This document shows, piece after piece, positions 52,899 through 62,091 of a stretch of 64,000 nt of DNA. A model generated the notes under the pieces. It saw nothing but the letters and a program-made list of their open reading frames with translations. It was not told the origin of the DNA and searched no databases. Made by a program: the position numbers and the translations under genes. The stretch lies in contig NZ_FPBH01000012.1 of assembly GCF_900116445.1 (NCBI RefSeq), forward strand, positions 172,140-236,139, in the 5' to 3' direction. This DNA comes from Paraburkholderia aspalathi (GTDB lineage Bacteria; Pseudomonadota; Gammaproteobacteria; Burkholderiales; Burkholderiaceae). Numbering within the stretch: position 1 is the first letter of the stretch; every line of letters begins with the position of its first letter.

Positions 52899-53576
52899 AG
52901 TTTCTATTCTCCTTAGCTACACATTGGACCGCATGTACAAGCGGCTTCGTTACGACTACCGGCGGCCATGCTTAAGACGCGTCAACGCGCGGCTCAGCGA
53001 CGGCCGACTATGGCTGCGACACGGTGTGCGAGAGGCGAGAGAGGCCGGCCACCGTTAGTCGCATGCGATGCGCTACGGGAGCCGGCAAGCCGCGAGGTCC
53101 GCCAGCGCGCCCGGTTCTTGTCTGTCGTGCCGGGTCACGCTGTGCAAACATCTGTTCGCGGCAGCGAACCACAATTTAATCTAGCCGCGCCAGAAGCGCA
53201 AAGGGTTTAGTCATACGTTGCGGTGCGTTCCGGTTGTCACAGGGGGCATCGGGCGTGTTTCGTTCATGCGTTGTTCATATTCTGGTTCGGGCGTGCCTGG
53301 CCGGCCGGTCAATGTGTCGTTCATGGGACGTTCATATGCCGGTCATGCGCCGTTCACGAATTGTTACGGGTTTGACGGCGCCCGCGCCGGCTGGACGCTG
53401 CGCCGCCGCGCTAATCTCAGGTACCATCGGCGCGTCGCGCTGCCGCGCGGCTTGTGCGGTTTTTTGTATGTCCCGCACGGCAGCCAGGCCGGCATGGCGC
53501 GAATGCTTCGCCCGGTTCGCGCGCCGCGGAACGCCGCCATCCTGTTCACTTTCGACCGTAGCCGTCACGTCACCCG
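52899..53576. promoter_or_regulatory. long non-coding region before the TAXI gene
   Basis: No gene is supported in these 678 bases; open frames here are shadows running into the TAXI gene in other frames. The only clear structure is the phased repeat array at 53262-53373, given separately. The BON promoter must lie at the left end. Confidence 0.55.
53262..53373. repeat. 11-bp phased array of GTTCAT-like units
   Basis: Units similar to gttcat begin at 53308, 53319, 53330, 53341, 53352 and 53363, each exactly 11 bases apart; the sequence of starts is gtcaat, gttcat, gttcat, ggtcat, gttcac, gttacg. A further pair lies at 53262 and 53273, also 11 apart. The 20-mers at 53261 and 53318 agree in 17 of 20 positions. 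One unit per helical turn suggests a protein bound along one face of the DNA. Confidence 0.65.
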
Positions 53577-55064
53577 ATGAAGCCAGCCACCGGCCGCAAA
53601 CGCCCTCCCCGTCTCGTCGCCCGTTTTGTGGCGATCTCCTGGCGCGATCTGGCGGTCTCGTTCGGACCGCTCGTGCTGATTGCCATCGCGGCGATCTGGG
53701 TCGCCGTGCGCCTGATCCAGCCCGCGCCGCCCAGCACGCTGACGATCAGCGCCGGCCCCGAAGGCAGCACCTTCTGGAATGCGGCCCAGAAATACAAGGA
53801 GATCCTGGCGCGCAACCGTATCACCCTGAACGTCTTGCCCTCGGAAGGCTCGCTGCAGAATCTCAAACGGCTCTCCGACCCGAAGTCGAACGTCGACGTC
53901 GGCTTCGTGCAGGACGGGGTCGCGCCCGGCGCAGCGAACGAGGGCTTGATGTCGCTCGGCAGCGTGGCCTATGTGCCGCTGGCGATCTTCTATCACGGCC
54001 CGACGATCTCGCGGCTCTCCGAATTCAAAGGCTTGCGCCTCGCGGTCGGCGCCGAAGGCAGCGGCACGCGCGAACTGGCGCTCGCCCTCCTCAAGGCCAA
54101 CGGCATCGTGCCGGGCGGTCCGACCAAACTGCTGCCGCTCTCGGGCGACGACGCCGCCCAGGCACTCGTCGCCGGCAAAATCGACGCGGCGTTTCTGGCC
54201 GGCGATTCGGCGCAACCGGCAGTGATGGGCAAGCTCTATCGCACGCCAAACGTGCAGTTCTACGACTTCACCCAGGCCGATGCCTACACCCGCCGTTTTC
54301 CGTATCTGACGCAGCTCCAGATGCCGATGGGCGCGTTCGACCTCGGCAAGAATCTGCCGTCCACGCCGATTCATATGGTGGCGCCGACCGCCGAACTGGT
54401 GGCGCGCGATTCGCTGCATCCCGCGCTCTCCGATCTGCTGATCGAAGCGGCCCGCGAGGTCCACGGCAAGGCAAACATCATGCAGCGCGCCGGCGAATTC
54501 CCCGCGCCGCTCGCCCACGATTTCCCGATCAGCGACGACGCCGCCCGCTACTACAAGTCAGGCAAGAGCTTCCTCTACCGGATCTTGCCGTTCTGGCTGG
54601 CAAGTCTCGCGGACCGGTTGCTGGTGGTCGTAGTGCCGCTGATCGTGCTGCTGATTCCGGCGCTGCGCGTCGTGCCCTCCCTGTACACGTGGCGGGTGAA
54701 ATCGCGCATTTACCGCTGGTATGGCGCGCTGATCGCGATCGAACGCAGTGCGCTCAGCGAGTACTCGGCCGAAGAACGCGCCACGCTGATCGAGCGGCTC
54801 GATGCGATCGAAGAATCGGTGAACGGGCTAAAAATGCCGCTCGCCTATGCGGATCAGTTCTACGTGCTGCGCGAGCATATCGGCTTCGTGCGCGAGCGGC
54901 TCACGCATAGCCGCGAGGCTCAGCGCGACGCGGCGGAAGACTCGGACGACGAGCCGCAGCCACCTGCTTCGGCGCACGCATCAGAAGCCGATGCCGCAAC
55001 GGAATCACCTGAAGCGCGGGGAGCCGACGAGGCCGACGAGCCTTCGGCCGGCCGCCACGCCTAG
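53577..55064 (+). CDS. membrane-anchored TAXI-family TRAP solute-binding protein
   Basis: The product is 495 residues. It has an N-terminal membrane anchor (about 25-50), the TAXI periplasmic binding fold at about 55-320 ('LTISAGPEGSTFWNAAQKYK', 'VDVGFVQDGVAPGAANEG', 'KGLRLAVGAEGSGTRELALA'), a second hydrophobic helix at about 345-365 ('LLVVVVPLIVLLIPALRVV') and a charged helical C-terminus. TAXI proteins bind carboxylates for TRAP transporters. No TRAP permease gene lies nearby, so it may pair with a distant one or act as a sensor. The start is taken at the first ATG before the anchor. Confidence 0.88.
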   Translation: MKPATGRKRPPRLVARFVAISWRDLAVSFGPLVLIAIAAIWVAVRLIQPAPPSTLTISAGPEGSTFWNAAQKYKEILARNRITLNVLPSEGSLQNLKRLSDPKSNVDVGFVQDGVAPGAANEGLMSLGSVAYVPLAIFYHGPTISRLSEFKGLRLAVGAEGSGTRELALALLKANGIVPGGPTKLLPLSGDDAAQALVAGKIDAAFLAGDSAQPAVMGKLYRTPNVQFYDFTQADAYTRRFPYLTQLQMPMGAFDLGKNLPSTPIHMVAPTAELVARDSLHPALSDLLIEAAREVHGKANIMQRAGEFPAPLAHDFPISDDAARYYKSGKSFLYRILPFWLASLADRLLVVVVPLIVLLIPALRVVPSLYTWRVKSRIYRWYGALIAIERSALSEYSAEERATLIERLDAIEESVNGLKMPLAYADQFYVLREHIGFVRERLTHSREAQRDAAEDSDDEPQPPASAHASEADAATESPEARGADEADEPSAGRHA

Positions 55065-55231
55065 AGACCCGTACCGACTCACGGGGTCGAGTTTGGCGGT
55101 CGCCGTGTCGGCCATCCCCGGTCCAAATCCATATTGACGGGTGCAAGCGGCGGCTGCACCGCGTAAGATCATTACAATTCCGACGGTCCAGCAGACGACA
55201 CCGTTCGGAAAGGGCAATCCGGGAGACACTT

Positions 55232-55876
55232 ATGACCGTAGGCATCGACGCCAGGCAACCGCAGTGGTTTTACGATTTTGTCTCGCCGTTCACCTACCTG
55301 TTGCTCGAGCAACACGACAAGTGGCCGGGTTTCGACTTCGCGTTCACGCCGGTCGTGCTGAACGAGCTGTATCGCCACTGGGGCCAGCGGCCCGCTTATA
55401 GCGTGCCCGCCAAACGCACCTTCCTGTACCGCCACGCGCTGTTTCGCGCGGACCAGCTCGGCATTCCGTTCAAGATGCCGCCGGCCCATCCGTTCGACTC
55501 GATGAAGCCGCTCCTGCTCGCCACCGCGGCGAAGGGCGACATCAGCTTCGTACGCGAGATCTTCCGTTTTATCTGGCGGGAAGGCCGCGATCCGTCGAGC
55601 AACGGCGCATTCGCTGAACTGTGCGAGCGTGTCGGCATGCCGGACGGCCCGGAACTGATCAAGGACGAAGAAGTGAAGGCGCAGTTGCAGCGCAACACTA
55701 CGGATGCAATCGGTCTGGGCGTCTACGGCGTGCCGACCTTCCGTCTGAACGATCAATTGTTCTGGGGCGAAGACGCGTTGCCCATGGTGCTGTATTGCGC
55801 ACGCACGCCGAACTGGCTCGACTCGAAGGAAGTGAAGCGGATCAGTTCGCTGCCTTCCGGCCTTGCCGACGATTAA
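55232..55876 (+). CDS. 2-hydroxychromene-2-carboxylate isomerase / kappa-GST family protein
   Basis: The product is 214 residues with a DsbA-like thioredoxin fold. The active-site region is 'WFYDFVSPFTYLLLEQ', where Ser takes the place of the Cys-x2-Cys of disulfide oxidoreductases, as in HCCA isomerases. The middle is helical and the end has 'LGVYGVPTFRLNDQLFWGED', with the cis-Pro. These enzymes use glutathione to isomerise aromatic ring-cleavage products. A gggag site precedes the ATG. No aromatic degradation genes lie nearby, so the physiological role is open. Confidence 0.88.
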   Translation: MTVGIDARQPQWFYDFVSPFTYLLLEQHDKWPGFDFAFTPVVLNELYRHWGQRPAYSVPAKRTFLYRHALFRADQLGIPFKMPPAHPFDSMKPLLLATAAKGDISFVREIFRFIWREGRDPSSNGAFAELCERVGMPDGPELIKDEEVKAQLQRNTTDAIGLGVYGVPTFRLNDQLFWGEDALPMVLYCARTPNWLDSKEVKRISSLPSGLADD

Positions 55877-56122
55877 AGCGAAAGCAAGACGTAATATTCG
55901 TGCAAACAGGCGCGCCGTGCCTGTGCTTGCACAGGCCTTTTCGGACGTGATGGTGTCAAAAAGGCCGTCCTGATGCCGGCCATACCGCGCCTGCTATGCC
56001 GCCACACCGCAAACGGGCCTAAGGTTATAACCTTTGCGCCCCGCTCTCGCGATCTGGCTCGCGGGCGGCTCCGTACGACGCTTCATCCGGACCCGACCTG
56101 CTTGCATCGCCTCGCCTAAACC

Positions 56123-57103
56123 ATGGACGATTCCGCCGCTTCCCTCGATATCTGGCTCGTGCGCGTGCTGCGCACGCTGATCGTCGAGCGCAGCGTCACA
56201 CAAACCGCGCTGCGTCTGAATCAGACCCAGCCCGCCATCAGCACCGCGCTGCGCAAACTGCGCGAGACGCTGAACGATCCGATCCTCGTGCGCGGCAAGT
56301 CGGGCATGGTGCCGACCGAATACGGCGAATCCTTGCTGGCCTCGGCGCAACGCGTGCTGCGCGAAGTCGATTTCGTTGCGACGCCGCACGGCGACTTCGA
56401 TGCCGGCCGCTCGCGCCGGACCTTCCGCGTGGCGGCGCCGGACTATCTGAACGACTTCTTCATGCCCACCGTGATCGCGCAGTTTCGCGAAGCGGCGCCG
56501 CATGCGCGTCTGGAGATCGATTCGTTGAGCCCGATGCTCGACCATTCGGCCGCGCTCGATGCCGGTGAACTCGATCTGGTGATCGGCAACTGGCCGAAGC
56601 CCGATCCGCGTTTCGAGCGCAGTGACCTGTTCTCCGATACGGTGGTATGCCTGATGCGCGCCGATCATCCGCTCGCACGCACGCCGATGACGCGCGAAGC
56701 GTATCTCGCCGCACCGCATCTCGCGCCAACGCCTTATAGCGGCGCCAGCGGCGGCGCCGTCGACATCGGGTTCGCGAGGGCACGCGCCGAGCGGCGCATC
56801 GTCACCACGCTGCCCTACTTCGGCCTCGTGCCGCAAACGCTGCTGCAATCGGATCTGATCTTCACGACCACGCGGCGTTTCGCAATGCACTATGCCAGCA
56901 TCCTGCCGCTCGCGGTGGTCGAAGTGCCGATTCCGTTTCCGCGCATCAAGTGCTATCAGCTGTGGCATCCGCAGCCGGATCGGCCGAGCGATGTCGGCTG
57001 GCTGCGTACGCTGATGTCGCAAGTGTCGGATGAATTGATCGCGCAGAAGGTGCGGCGCGCGAAACGGCCGGTGAAAAAAGAAACGTCAGCCGCGGAGGGC
57101 TGA
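56123..57103 (+). CDS. LysR-family transcriptional regulator next to xdh
   Basis: The product is 326 residues. The helix-turn-helix is 'LIVERSVTQTALRLNQTQPA', then 'ISTALRKLRETLNDP'; the effector domain is of the NodD/NahR-like type ('FRVAAPDYLNDFFMPTVIAQ', 'GELDLVIGNWPKPDPRFE'). It converges with xdhC, so it does not share a promoter with the xdh operon, but its place makes it a candidate regulator of purine use. A 10-bp hairpin overlaps its stop codon without a T-run. Confidence 0.92.
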   Translation: MDDSAASLDIWLVRVLRTLIVERSVTQTALRLNQTQPAISTALRKLRETLNDPILVRGKSGMVPTEYGESLLASAQRVLREVDFVATPHGDFDAGRSRRTFRVAAPDYLNDFFMPTVIAQFREAAPHARLEIDSLSPMLDHSAALDAGELDLVIGNWPKPDPRFERSDLFSDTVVCLMRADHPLARTPMTREAYLAAPHLAPTPYSGASGGAVDIGFARARAERRIVTTLPYFGLVPQTLLQSDLIFTTTRRFAMHYASILPLAVVEVPIPFPRIKCYQLWHPQPDRPSDVGWLRTLMSQVSDELIAQKVRRAKRPVKKETSAAEG

Positions 57104-57156
57104 CGTTGTGGTGTGGTGCTTGACGGCTCGATGTTGCGTTTGAAGGCTCTCTCCGC

Positions 57157-57756
57157 CTAGACGCTCGCGCAAAGCTTCTGCATTGCCGCCTGAGCCGAGG
57201 CTTGACGTGAACGGATCTGCAGCAACTCGGCACACACCGCGACCGCGATCGCCGAAGGCGCTTTATCCACAATGCCGGTCACGCCGATCGGGCACGTCAT
57301 CTCCACCAGCCGATCCAGATCCACGCCTCGATCCAGCAAACGACGCTCGAATTTCACACGCTTTGTCTTCGATCCGATCATGCCGAAGTAGGTGAAATCG
57401 CGCCGCCGCATGATGCGCGCGGCGAGCGAAAAGTCGAGCGCGTGGTTATGCGTCATCACGAGGAAATACGCGCCGGGCGGCGCAGTGTCGACGATCGCTT
57501 CGGGCGTGTCGGTCGCTTCGATCTGCACGTTGGCCGGGGTTTCGTCGGGGAACAGTTCGTCGCGCTCATCGACCCACTGGACGACGCACGGCAAGCTGCC
57601 CAGCAGCGTGACGAGCGCATGGCCGACGTGCCCCGCGCCGAACAGCACGATGTGCATCGGCGCCGGACGCGGCGCTTGCACGGCGCTGCGCCGGCCGATC
57701 TGAACGGAAGAGAAGTCGTTCATGGCGATCATTCCAGTGAGTTTCGATATTTGCAC
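57157..57756 (-). CDS. xdhC: XdhC-type accessory protein, lacking the N-terminal domain
   Basis: The product is 199 residues. It consists almost only of the XdhC C-terminal Rossmann domain ('MHIVLFGAGHVGHALVTLLG', 'GAYFLVMTHNHALDFSLAAR', 'FTYFGMIGSKTKRVKFERRL', 'PIGVTGIVDKAPSAIAVAV'). XdhC inserts the sulfurated molybdenum cofactor into XdhB. Most relatives are about 300 residues with an N-terminal XdhC/CoxI domain that is absent here. Only 27 bases separate it from xdhB, so no missing part lies upstream. A GTG at 57756 after aagga is the likely start; ATGs at 57732 and 57723 are alternatives. Confidence 0.85.
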   Translation of the reverse strand: MQISKLTGMIAMNDFSSVQIGRRSAVQAPRPAPMHIVLFGAGHVGHALVTLLGSLPCVVQWVDERDELFPDETPANVQIEATDTPEAIVDTAPPGAYFLVMTHNHALDFSLAARIMRRRDFTYFGMIGSKTKRVKFERRLLDRGVDLDRLVEMTCPIGVTGIVDKAPSAIAVAVCAELLQIRSRQASAQAAMQKLCASV

Positions 57757-57783
57757 GATTGTCCTTAGCTAGCCAGTTGCGCT

Positions 57784-60150
57784 TTACTGCCGCGCCGCCG
57801 CGGTTGCCGCCCGCACTGCGCCGACTGCCTTCAAGATTTCCTCGCTGGTCGCGGGCGCATTCAGCGGCGGATTGACCTTGTGGTCACCCACGGCCGACAC
57901 CGCATCGCGCACGGCAAAGAACACCGAGAACGGCAGCAGCAGCGGCGGCTCGCCGGTCGCCTTCGAACGGTGGATGCTGTCCTCCGCATTGCGGTTCTTG
58001 AACAGACGCACACGGAAATCGGGCGGCGTATCGTTGACGGTCGGAATCTTGTAGGTCGACGGCGCGTGCGTCATCAGCTTGCCGCCCGCGTTCCACCACA
58101 GTTCTTCGGTCGTGAGCCAACCCATGCCCTGGATGAACGCGCCTTCCACCTGACCGACGTCGAGCGCCGGGTTCAGCGATGCGCCCACGTCATGCAAAGC
58201 GTCCGCGCGCAGAACGCGCATTTCGCCGGTCAGCGTGTCGATCACCACTTCCGACACGGCTGCGCCGTACGAGTAGTAGTAGAACGGGCGGCCTTGCAGC
58301 TTCGATTGATCCCAGTAGAGCTTCGGCGTGGCGTAGAAGCCGTCCGACCAGAGCTGGACACGTGCGACGTAGGCCTTCGCGATCACTTCTTCGAACGGCA
58401 CGATCATCTCGCCGACTACTACGCGGTCGTGCACGAAACGCACTTCCGAGGCGGCCACCTGTCCTGCGCCGAAACGCTCGGCGGCGAAGGCCGACAGACG
58501 CTCGCGCAACTGACGAGCGGCGTCTTGCGCAGCCTTGCCGTTCAGGTCCGAACCGGTCGATGCAGCGGTCGCCGACGTATTGGCAATCTTGCTCGTATCG
58601 GTCGCCGTGACGCGGATGCGGTTAAAGCCGATGCCCAATTCATGCGCCACGACCTGGGCGACCTTGGTGTTCAAACCCTGGCCCATTTCGGTGCCGCCGT
58701 GGTTCACCAGCACCGAACCATCGGTGTAGATGTGCACCAGCGCGCCGGCCTGGTTAAAGTGGGTCACGTTGAACGCGATGCCGAACTTGACCGGCGTGAG
58801 CGCCAGGCCCTTCTTCAGCACTTCGTTGTTCGCGTTGAACTCGTTGATCGCTGCACGGCGCGCGCGGTATTCGCTGGTCGCTTCGAGTTCGTCGATCAGT
58901 TCGTGAATCACGTTGTCTTCGACCACCTGACCATACGGCGTCTGGTTGCGCTCGGTCTTGCCGTACAGATTGCGGCGGCGCACGTCGAGCGAATCTTCGC
59001 CCACCGAACGCGCGACGTTGTCCATGATGTACTCGATCGCGAACGCGCCTTGCGGACCGCCGAAGCCCCGGAACGCGGTGTTCGACTGCGTGTTGGTCTT
59101 GCCGCAGAAGCCGTCGATCGTGACGTCGGACAACCAGTACGCGTTGTCGAAGTGGCACAGCGCACGCGTCATCACCGGACCGGACAGGTCGGCGGAGAAG
59201 CCGCAACGCGAGGTCATGTCGACCGTCACGCCGTCGATCACGCCCTTGTCGTCGTAGCCCACTTCGTACGTGTAATGGAAATCGTGGCGCTTGCCCGTGA
59301 CCATCATGTCGTCGTCGCGGTCCGGACGCAGCTTGACCGGGCACAGCAGCTTCCATGCAGCGAGCGCCGCGCAGCACGCGAACAGACCCGATTGCGATTC
59401 CTTGCCGCCGAAACCGCCGCCCATCCGGCGACATTCGATCAGCACATTGTGCGACGCCACGCCCAACGCATGCGCGACCATGTGCTGCATTTCGGTCGGG
59501 TGCTGCGTCGAACAGTAGACGTGCATGCCGTCGTCGTCTTTCGGCACCGCGTACGAAATCTGGCCTTCCAGATAGAACTGCTCCTGGCCGCCGAGCAGCA
59601 TTTCGCCGGCTTCGCGACGCGCCGCGCGGGCGATCTTCGTATCGGCTTCGCCGCGCGCGAGTTTCATCGGCGGCAAGACGTGCTGGTTCGCGGCGCGGGC
59701 CTGTTGCGCGGTGAGGATGGCCGGCAGTTCTTCGTAGACGATTTCGGCGCGGCGCGCAGCGAGGCGCGCGATGTCATGCGAGGTCGCGACCACGATGAAC
59801 ATCGGCTGGCCGACGTATTGCACGACACCGTCCGCCAGAATCGGATCGTCGCCGTGGACGATCGGACCCACGTCGTTGACGCCGGGGATATCGCCCGCGG
59901 TGAAGATCGCGACCACGCCGGGCGTGGCGCGCACTTTGTCGAGCGCCATCGAGACGATCTTCGCGTGCGCTTTCGGCGACAGGCCGAGCGCGGCGTGCAG
60001 CGTGCCGGCGAGCGTCGGGATGTCGTCGGTGTATGTGGCGCGGCCACTCACGTGCAGATGCGCGGACTCGTGCGGGCGCGAGACGTGGACCTGGGTAAAG
60101 TCGTCGAGCTCCTTGAGGTCTTTCAGGAACGGTTCGGCTTGCTGATTCAT
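57784..60150 (-). CDS. xdhB: xanthine dehydrogenase, molybdopterin-binding subunit
   Basis: The product is 788 residues. It has the aldehyde oxidase/xanthine dehydrogenase a/b-hammerhead region ('SAHLHVSGRATYTDDIPTLA'), the MoCo-binding 'RRMGGGFGGKES', 'TNTQSNTAFRGFGGPQGAFA' and 'GGTEMGQGLNTKVAQ', and near the end 'GQVEGAFIQGMGWLTTEELW' with the catalytic Glu. With XdhA it oxidises hypoxanthine to xanthine and urate. The ATG at 60150 begins the conserved sequence; the frame stays open upstream into other-frame xdhA DNA. It follows xdhA by 28 bases. Confidence 0.96.
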   Translation of the reverse strand: MNQQAEPFLKDLKELDDFTQVHVSRPHESAHLHVSGRATYTDDIPTLAGTLHAALGLSPKAHAKIVSMALDKVRATPGVVAIFTAGDIPGVNDVGPIVHGDDPILADGVVQYVGQPMFIVVATSHDIARLAARRAEIVYEELPAILTAQQARAANQHVLPPMKLARGEADTKIARAARREAGEMLLGGQEQFYLEGQISYAVPKDDDGMHVYCSTQHPTEMQHMVAHALGVASHNVLIECRRMGGGFGGKESQSGLFACCAALAAWKLLCPVKLRPDRDDDMMVTGKRHDFHYTYEVGYDDKGVIDGVTVDMTSRCGFSADLSGPVMTRALCHFDNAYWLSDVTIDGFCGKTNTQSNTAFRGFGGPQGAFAIEYIMDNVARSVGEDSLDVRRRNLYGKTERNQTPYGQVVEDNVIHELIDELEATSEYRARRAAINEFNANNEVLKKGLALTPVKFGIAFNVTHFNQAGALVHIYTDGSVLVNHGGTEMGQGLNTKVAQVVAHELGIGFNRIRVTATDTSKIANTSATAASTGSDLNGKAAQDAARQLRERLSAFAAERFGAGQVAASEVRFVHDRVVVGEMIVPFEEVIAKAYVARVQLWSDGFYATPKLYWDQSKLQGRPFYYYSYGAAVSEVVIDTLTGEMRVLRADALHDVGASLNPALDVGQVEGAFIQGMGWLTTEELWWNAGGKLMTHAPSTYKIPTVNDTPPDFRVRLFKNRNAEDSIHRSKATGEPPLLLPFSVFFAVRDAVSAVGDHKVNPPLNAPATSEEILKAVGAVRAATAAARQ

Positions 60151-60178
60151 TGTGGTGTTCTCCGTATCCTTTGGCTTC

Positions 60179-61702
60179 TTAAGCGCCGACTGGGGCGCAG
60201 GCAGCGGCGACTGCACGAACATCCAGCGCGCTCTTGGGCAGCGGATTGTTCGGACGCGTTTCGAGCCAGAAGCGGTACAAGGTGTTCTTCGCTGCTTCGA
60301 GGCGGTAGTTGCTGGTCGCGCGCATGTCGCTAAGCGGCGCGTAGTCGTTGCCGAGCGCGAGCATCGCGGCCTGTGCGGTAGCTTCGTGCCATTCGGCGTC
60401 GCGCAGCACGGCTTCAGCGTGCGTCGCGCGCTTCGAAGTGGCGGCCATGCCGCCGAACGCAATGCGCGGCTCGCGGATCACGTTGCCGTCGGCGATGAAG
60501 GAAAACGCGGCGCACACGGCCGAGATGTCCGAGTCGAAACGCTTCGACAGTTTGTAGGTGCGGAACTGCAGATTCTTGCGCCCGCCGTTACGGGTCGGCA
60601 CCTTGAGGCCGACGACGAACTCATGCTCCGCCATATCCTTCTTCTGATACGCGAGGTACAGATCCTCAAGCGGCATTTCGCGCTCGATCTCGCCGCCGCG
60701 CACGATCACGCGCGCGCCGAGCGCGATCAGGCCCGGCATCGAATCGCCGATCGGCGAGCCGTTGGCGATATTGCCGCCGAGCGTGCCGGCATTGCGAATC
60801 GGCAGCGACGCGAAGCGCTGCTGCATTTCGAACAGTTCCGGGTACTGCTTGATGATTTCCGTATAGGCCTTTTCGACGCTCACGCCCGCGCCGATCTCGA
60901 TCCAGTCGTCGTTGGTTTCGAGCTTCTGCAATTCGGCGATCTGTCCGACATACACGATGTTGCCGAGCTCGCGCATCATCTTGGTGACCCACAGACCGAT
61001 GTCCGTGCTGCCGGCGAGAATACGCGCGGCCGGTTCGGCTTCCTTGATCTTCGCGAGCGCCGCGACCGTGCGCGGCGCGTCGAACTGCTGACCGGCGTGC
61101 TGGTAATGAAAGGTGTCCTTGCGCTCGAGCGTGGCGAGTGCGTTCGACAGCGCTTCGATATTGACCGGTGCTTTCGGCGCGGGCGCTTCGAACATGCGCA
61201 CGGCCGCATCGACGATCGGACGATAGCCGGTGCAGCGGCACAGATTGCCCGTCAGCGCATTGCTGATCTCGTCACGCGACGGCACGGATTTATTTGCGCA
61301 GCTATGTTCGTGACCGTGCTTTTCGTACAGCGACCACATTGACATCACGAAACCAGGCGTGCAGAAGCCGCATTGCGAACCGTGGCACTCGACCATCGCT
61401 TCCTGCACCGGATGCAGCGAGCCGTCCGGCTGACGCAGGTCCTCGACGGTGAAGAGCGCTTTACCGTCCAGCGTCGGCACGAACTGGATGCAGGCGTTGA
61501 CCGCCTTGAAGTCGACGCCGCCCGCCTCGTTACGCTCGCCGATCACGACCGTGCACGCGCCGCAGTCGCCTTCGGCGCAGCCTTCCTTGGTGCCGGTGCA
61601 ATGCACGTCTTCGCGCAAATACTGCAGGACGGTGCGGGTGACGGGCGCATCCTTGATCTCACGGATCGCGTTGCGGTGGTAGAAGCGAATCGGCTCAGTC
61701 AT
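60179..61702 (-). CDS. xdhA: xanthine dehydrogenase, iron-sulfur/FAD subunit
   Basis: The product is 507 residues. Two [2Fe-2S] domains lie at the N-terminus ('CTGTKEGCAEGDCGAC', 'CGFCTPGFVMSM', 'NLCRCTGYRPIVDAAVRM'), followed by the FAD domain of molybdopterin dehydrogenases ('LAGSTDIGLWVTKMMRELGN', 'NAGTLGGNIANGSPIGDSMP') and the CO-dehydrogenase flavoprotein C-terminal domain. It passes electrons from the molybdenum site to NAD. It is the first gene of xdhA-xdhB-xdhC. The promoter should lie in the AT-rich gap to its right. Confidence 0.96.
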   Translation of the reverse strand: MTEPIRFYHRNAIREIKDAPVTRTVLQYLREDVHCTGTKEGCAEGDCGACTVVIGERNEAGGVDFKAVNACIQFVPTLDGKALFTVEDLRQPDGSLHPVQEAMVECHGSQCGFCTPGFVMSMWSLYEKHGHEHSCANKSVPSRDEISNALTGNLCRCTGYRPIVDAAVRMFEAPAPKAPVNIEALSNALATLERKDTFHYQHAGQQFDAPRTVAALAKIKEAEPAARILAGSTDIGLWVTKMMRELGNIVYVGQIAELQKLETNDDWIEIGAGVSVEKAYTEIIKQYPELFEMQQRFASLPIRNAGTLGGNIANGSPIGDSMPGLIALGARVIVRGGEIEREMPLEDLYLAYQKKDMAEHEFVVGLKVPTRNGGRKNLQFRTYKLSKRFDSDISAVCAAFSFIADGNVIREPRIAFGGMAATSKRATHAEAVLRDAEWHEATAQAAMLALGNDYAPLSDMRATSNYRLEAAKNTLYRFWLETRPNNPLPKSALDVRAVAAACAPVGA

Positions 61703-62091
61703 GTCTCGTTACTCTCAATGTTCTGTGTCCGTTGGGACGTGCTGCGATGATGGTTCGAAAACTATCACCATCAATAAATACAACCCATAGCGGGGATCGC
61801 ATGCGGGACATATTCGCGAAACGATATAGAGATGGGTTTGGGGGTCGGTTGGCTTATGTTGAATTGGCTGTTTTGCCACATTTTTTGCGTAATTATAGTT
61901 TTTTGGCCATCCACAGCTAAAGTCCATTCATCCAGTTGGTATCGAAAGACCACTCGTGCAGGGTGAAAACGGATCACTATATCGATCCGGCACCGTTATT
62001 TAGGCACCGAAATTATTAAGCAACCCCTGCAAGGGAATCGGTTCCATGGGAAAATCACGCCTTCCCGCCGTTTTCAAGTCTCGTTTTCCCC
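61703..62091. promoter_or_regulatory. divergent AT-rich region between xdhA and the MFS gene
   Basis: No gene is supported. About 61740-61910 is AT-rich and should hold the xdhA promoter. A cggatc/gatccg inverted repeat (6-8-6) lies at 61970-61989, and gggaaaa/ttttccc arms flank the stretch just before the MFS start. The region could carry a purine-responsive operator shared by both genes. Confidence 0.5.

Noticed and set aside
53234..54910. 558-residue open frame overlapping the TAXI gene
   Set aside because: It reads the TAXI coding DNA in another frame; only the frame from 53577 has domain motifs.
57082..57107. 10-bp hairpin at the end of the LysR gene taken as a terminator
   Set aside because: It overlaps the stop codon and has no T-run; it shares the half aacgtcagcc with the true terminator at 38684, but evidence for termination is missing.
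57880..60333. 817-residue open frame on the plus strand
   Set aside because: Antisense to xdhB, whose motifs are unmistakable; the shadow has an Arg/His-rich, non-protein-like composition.
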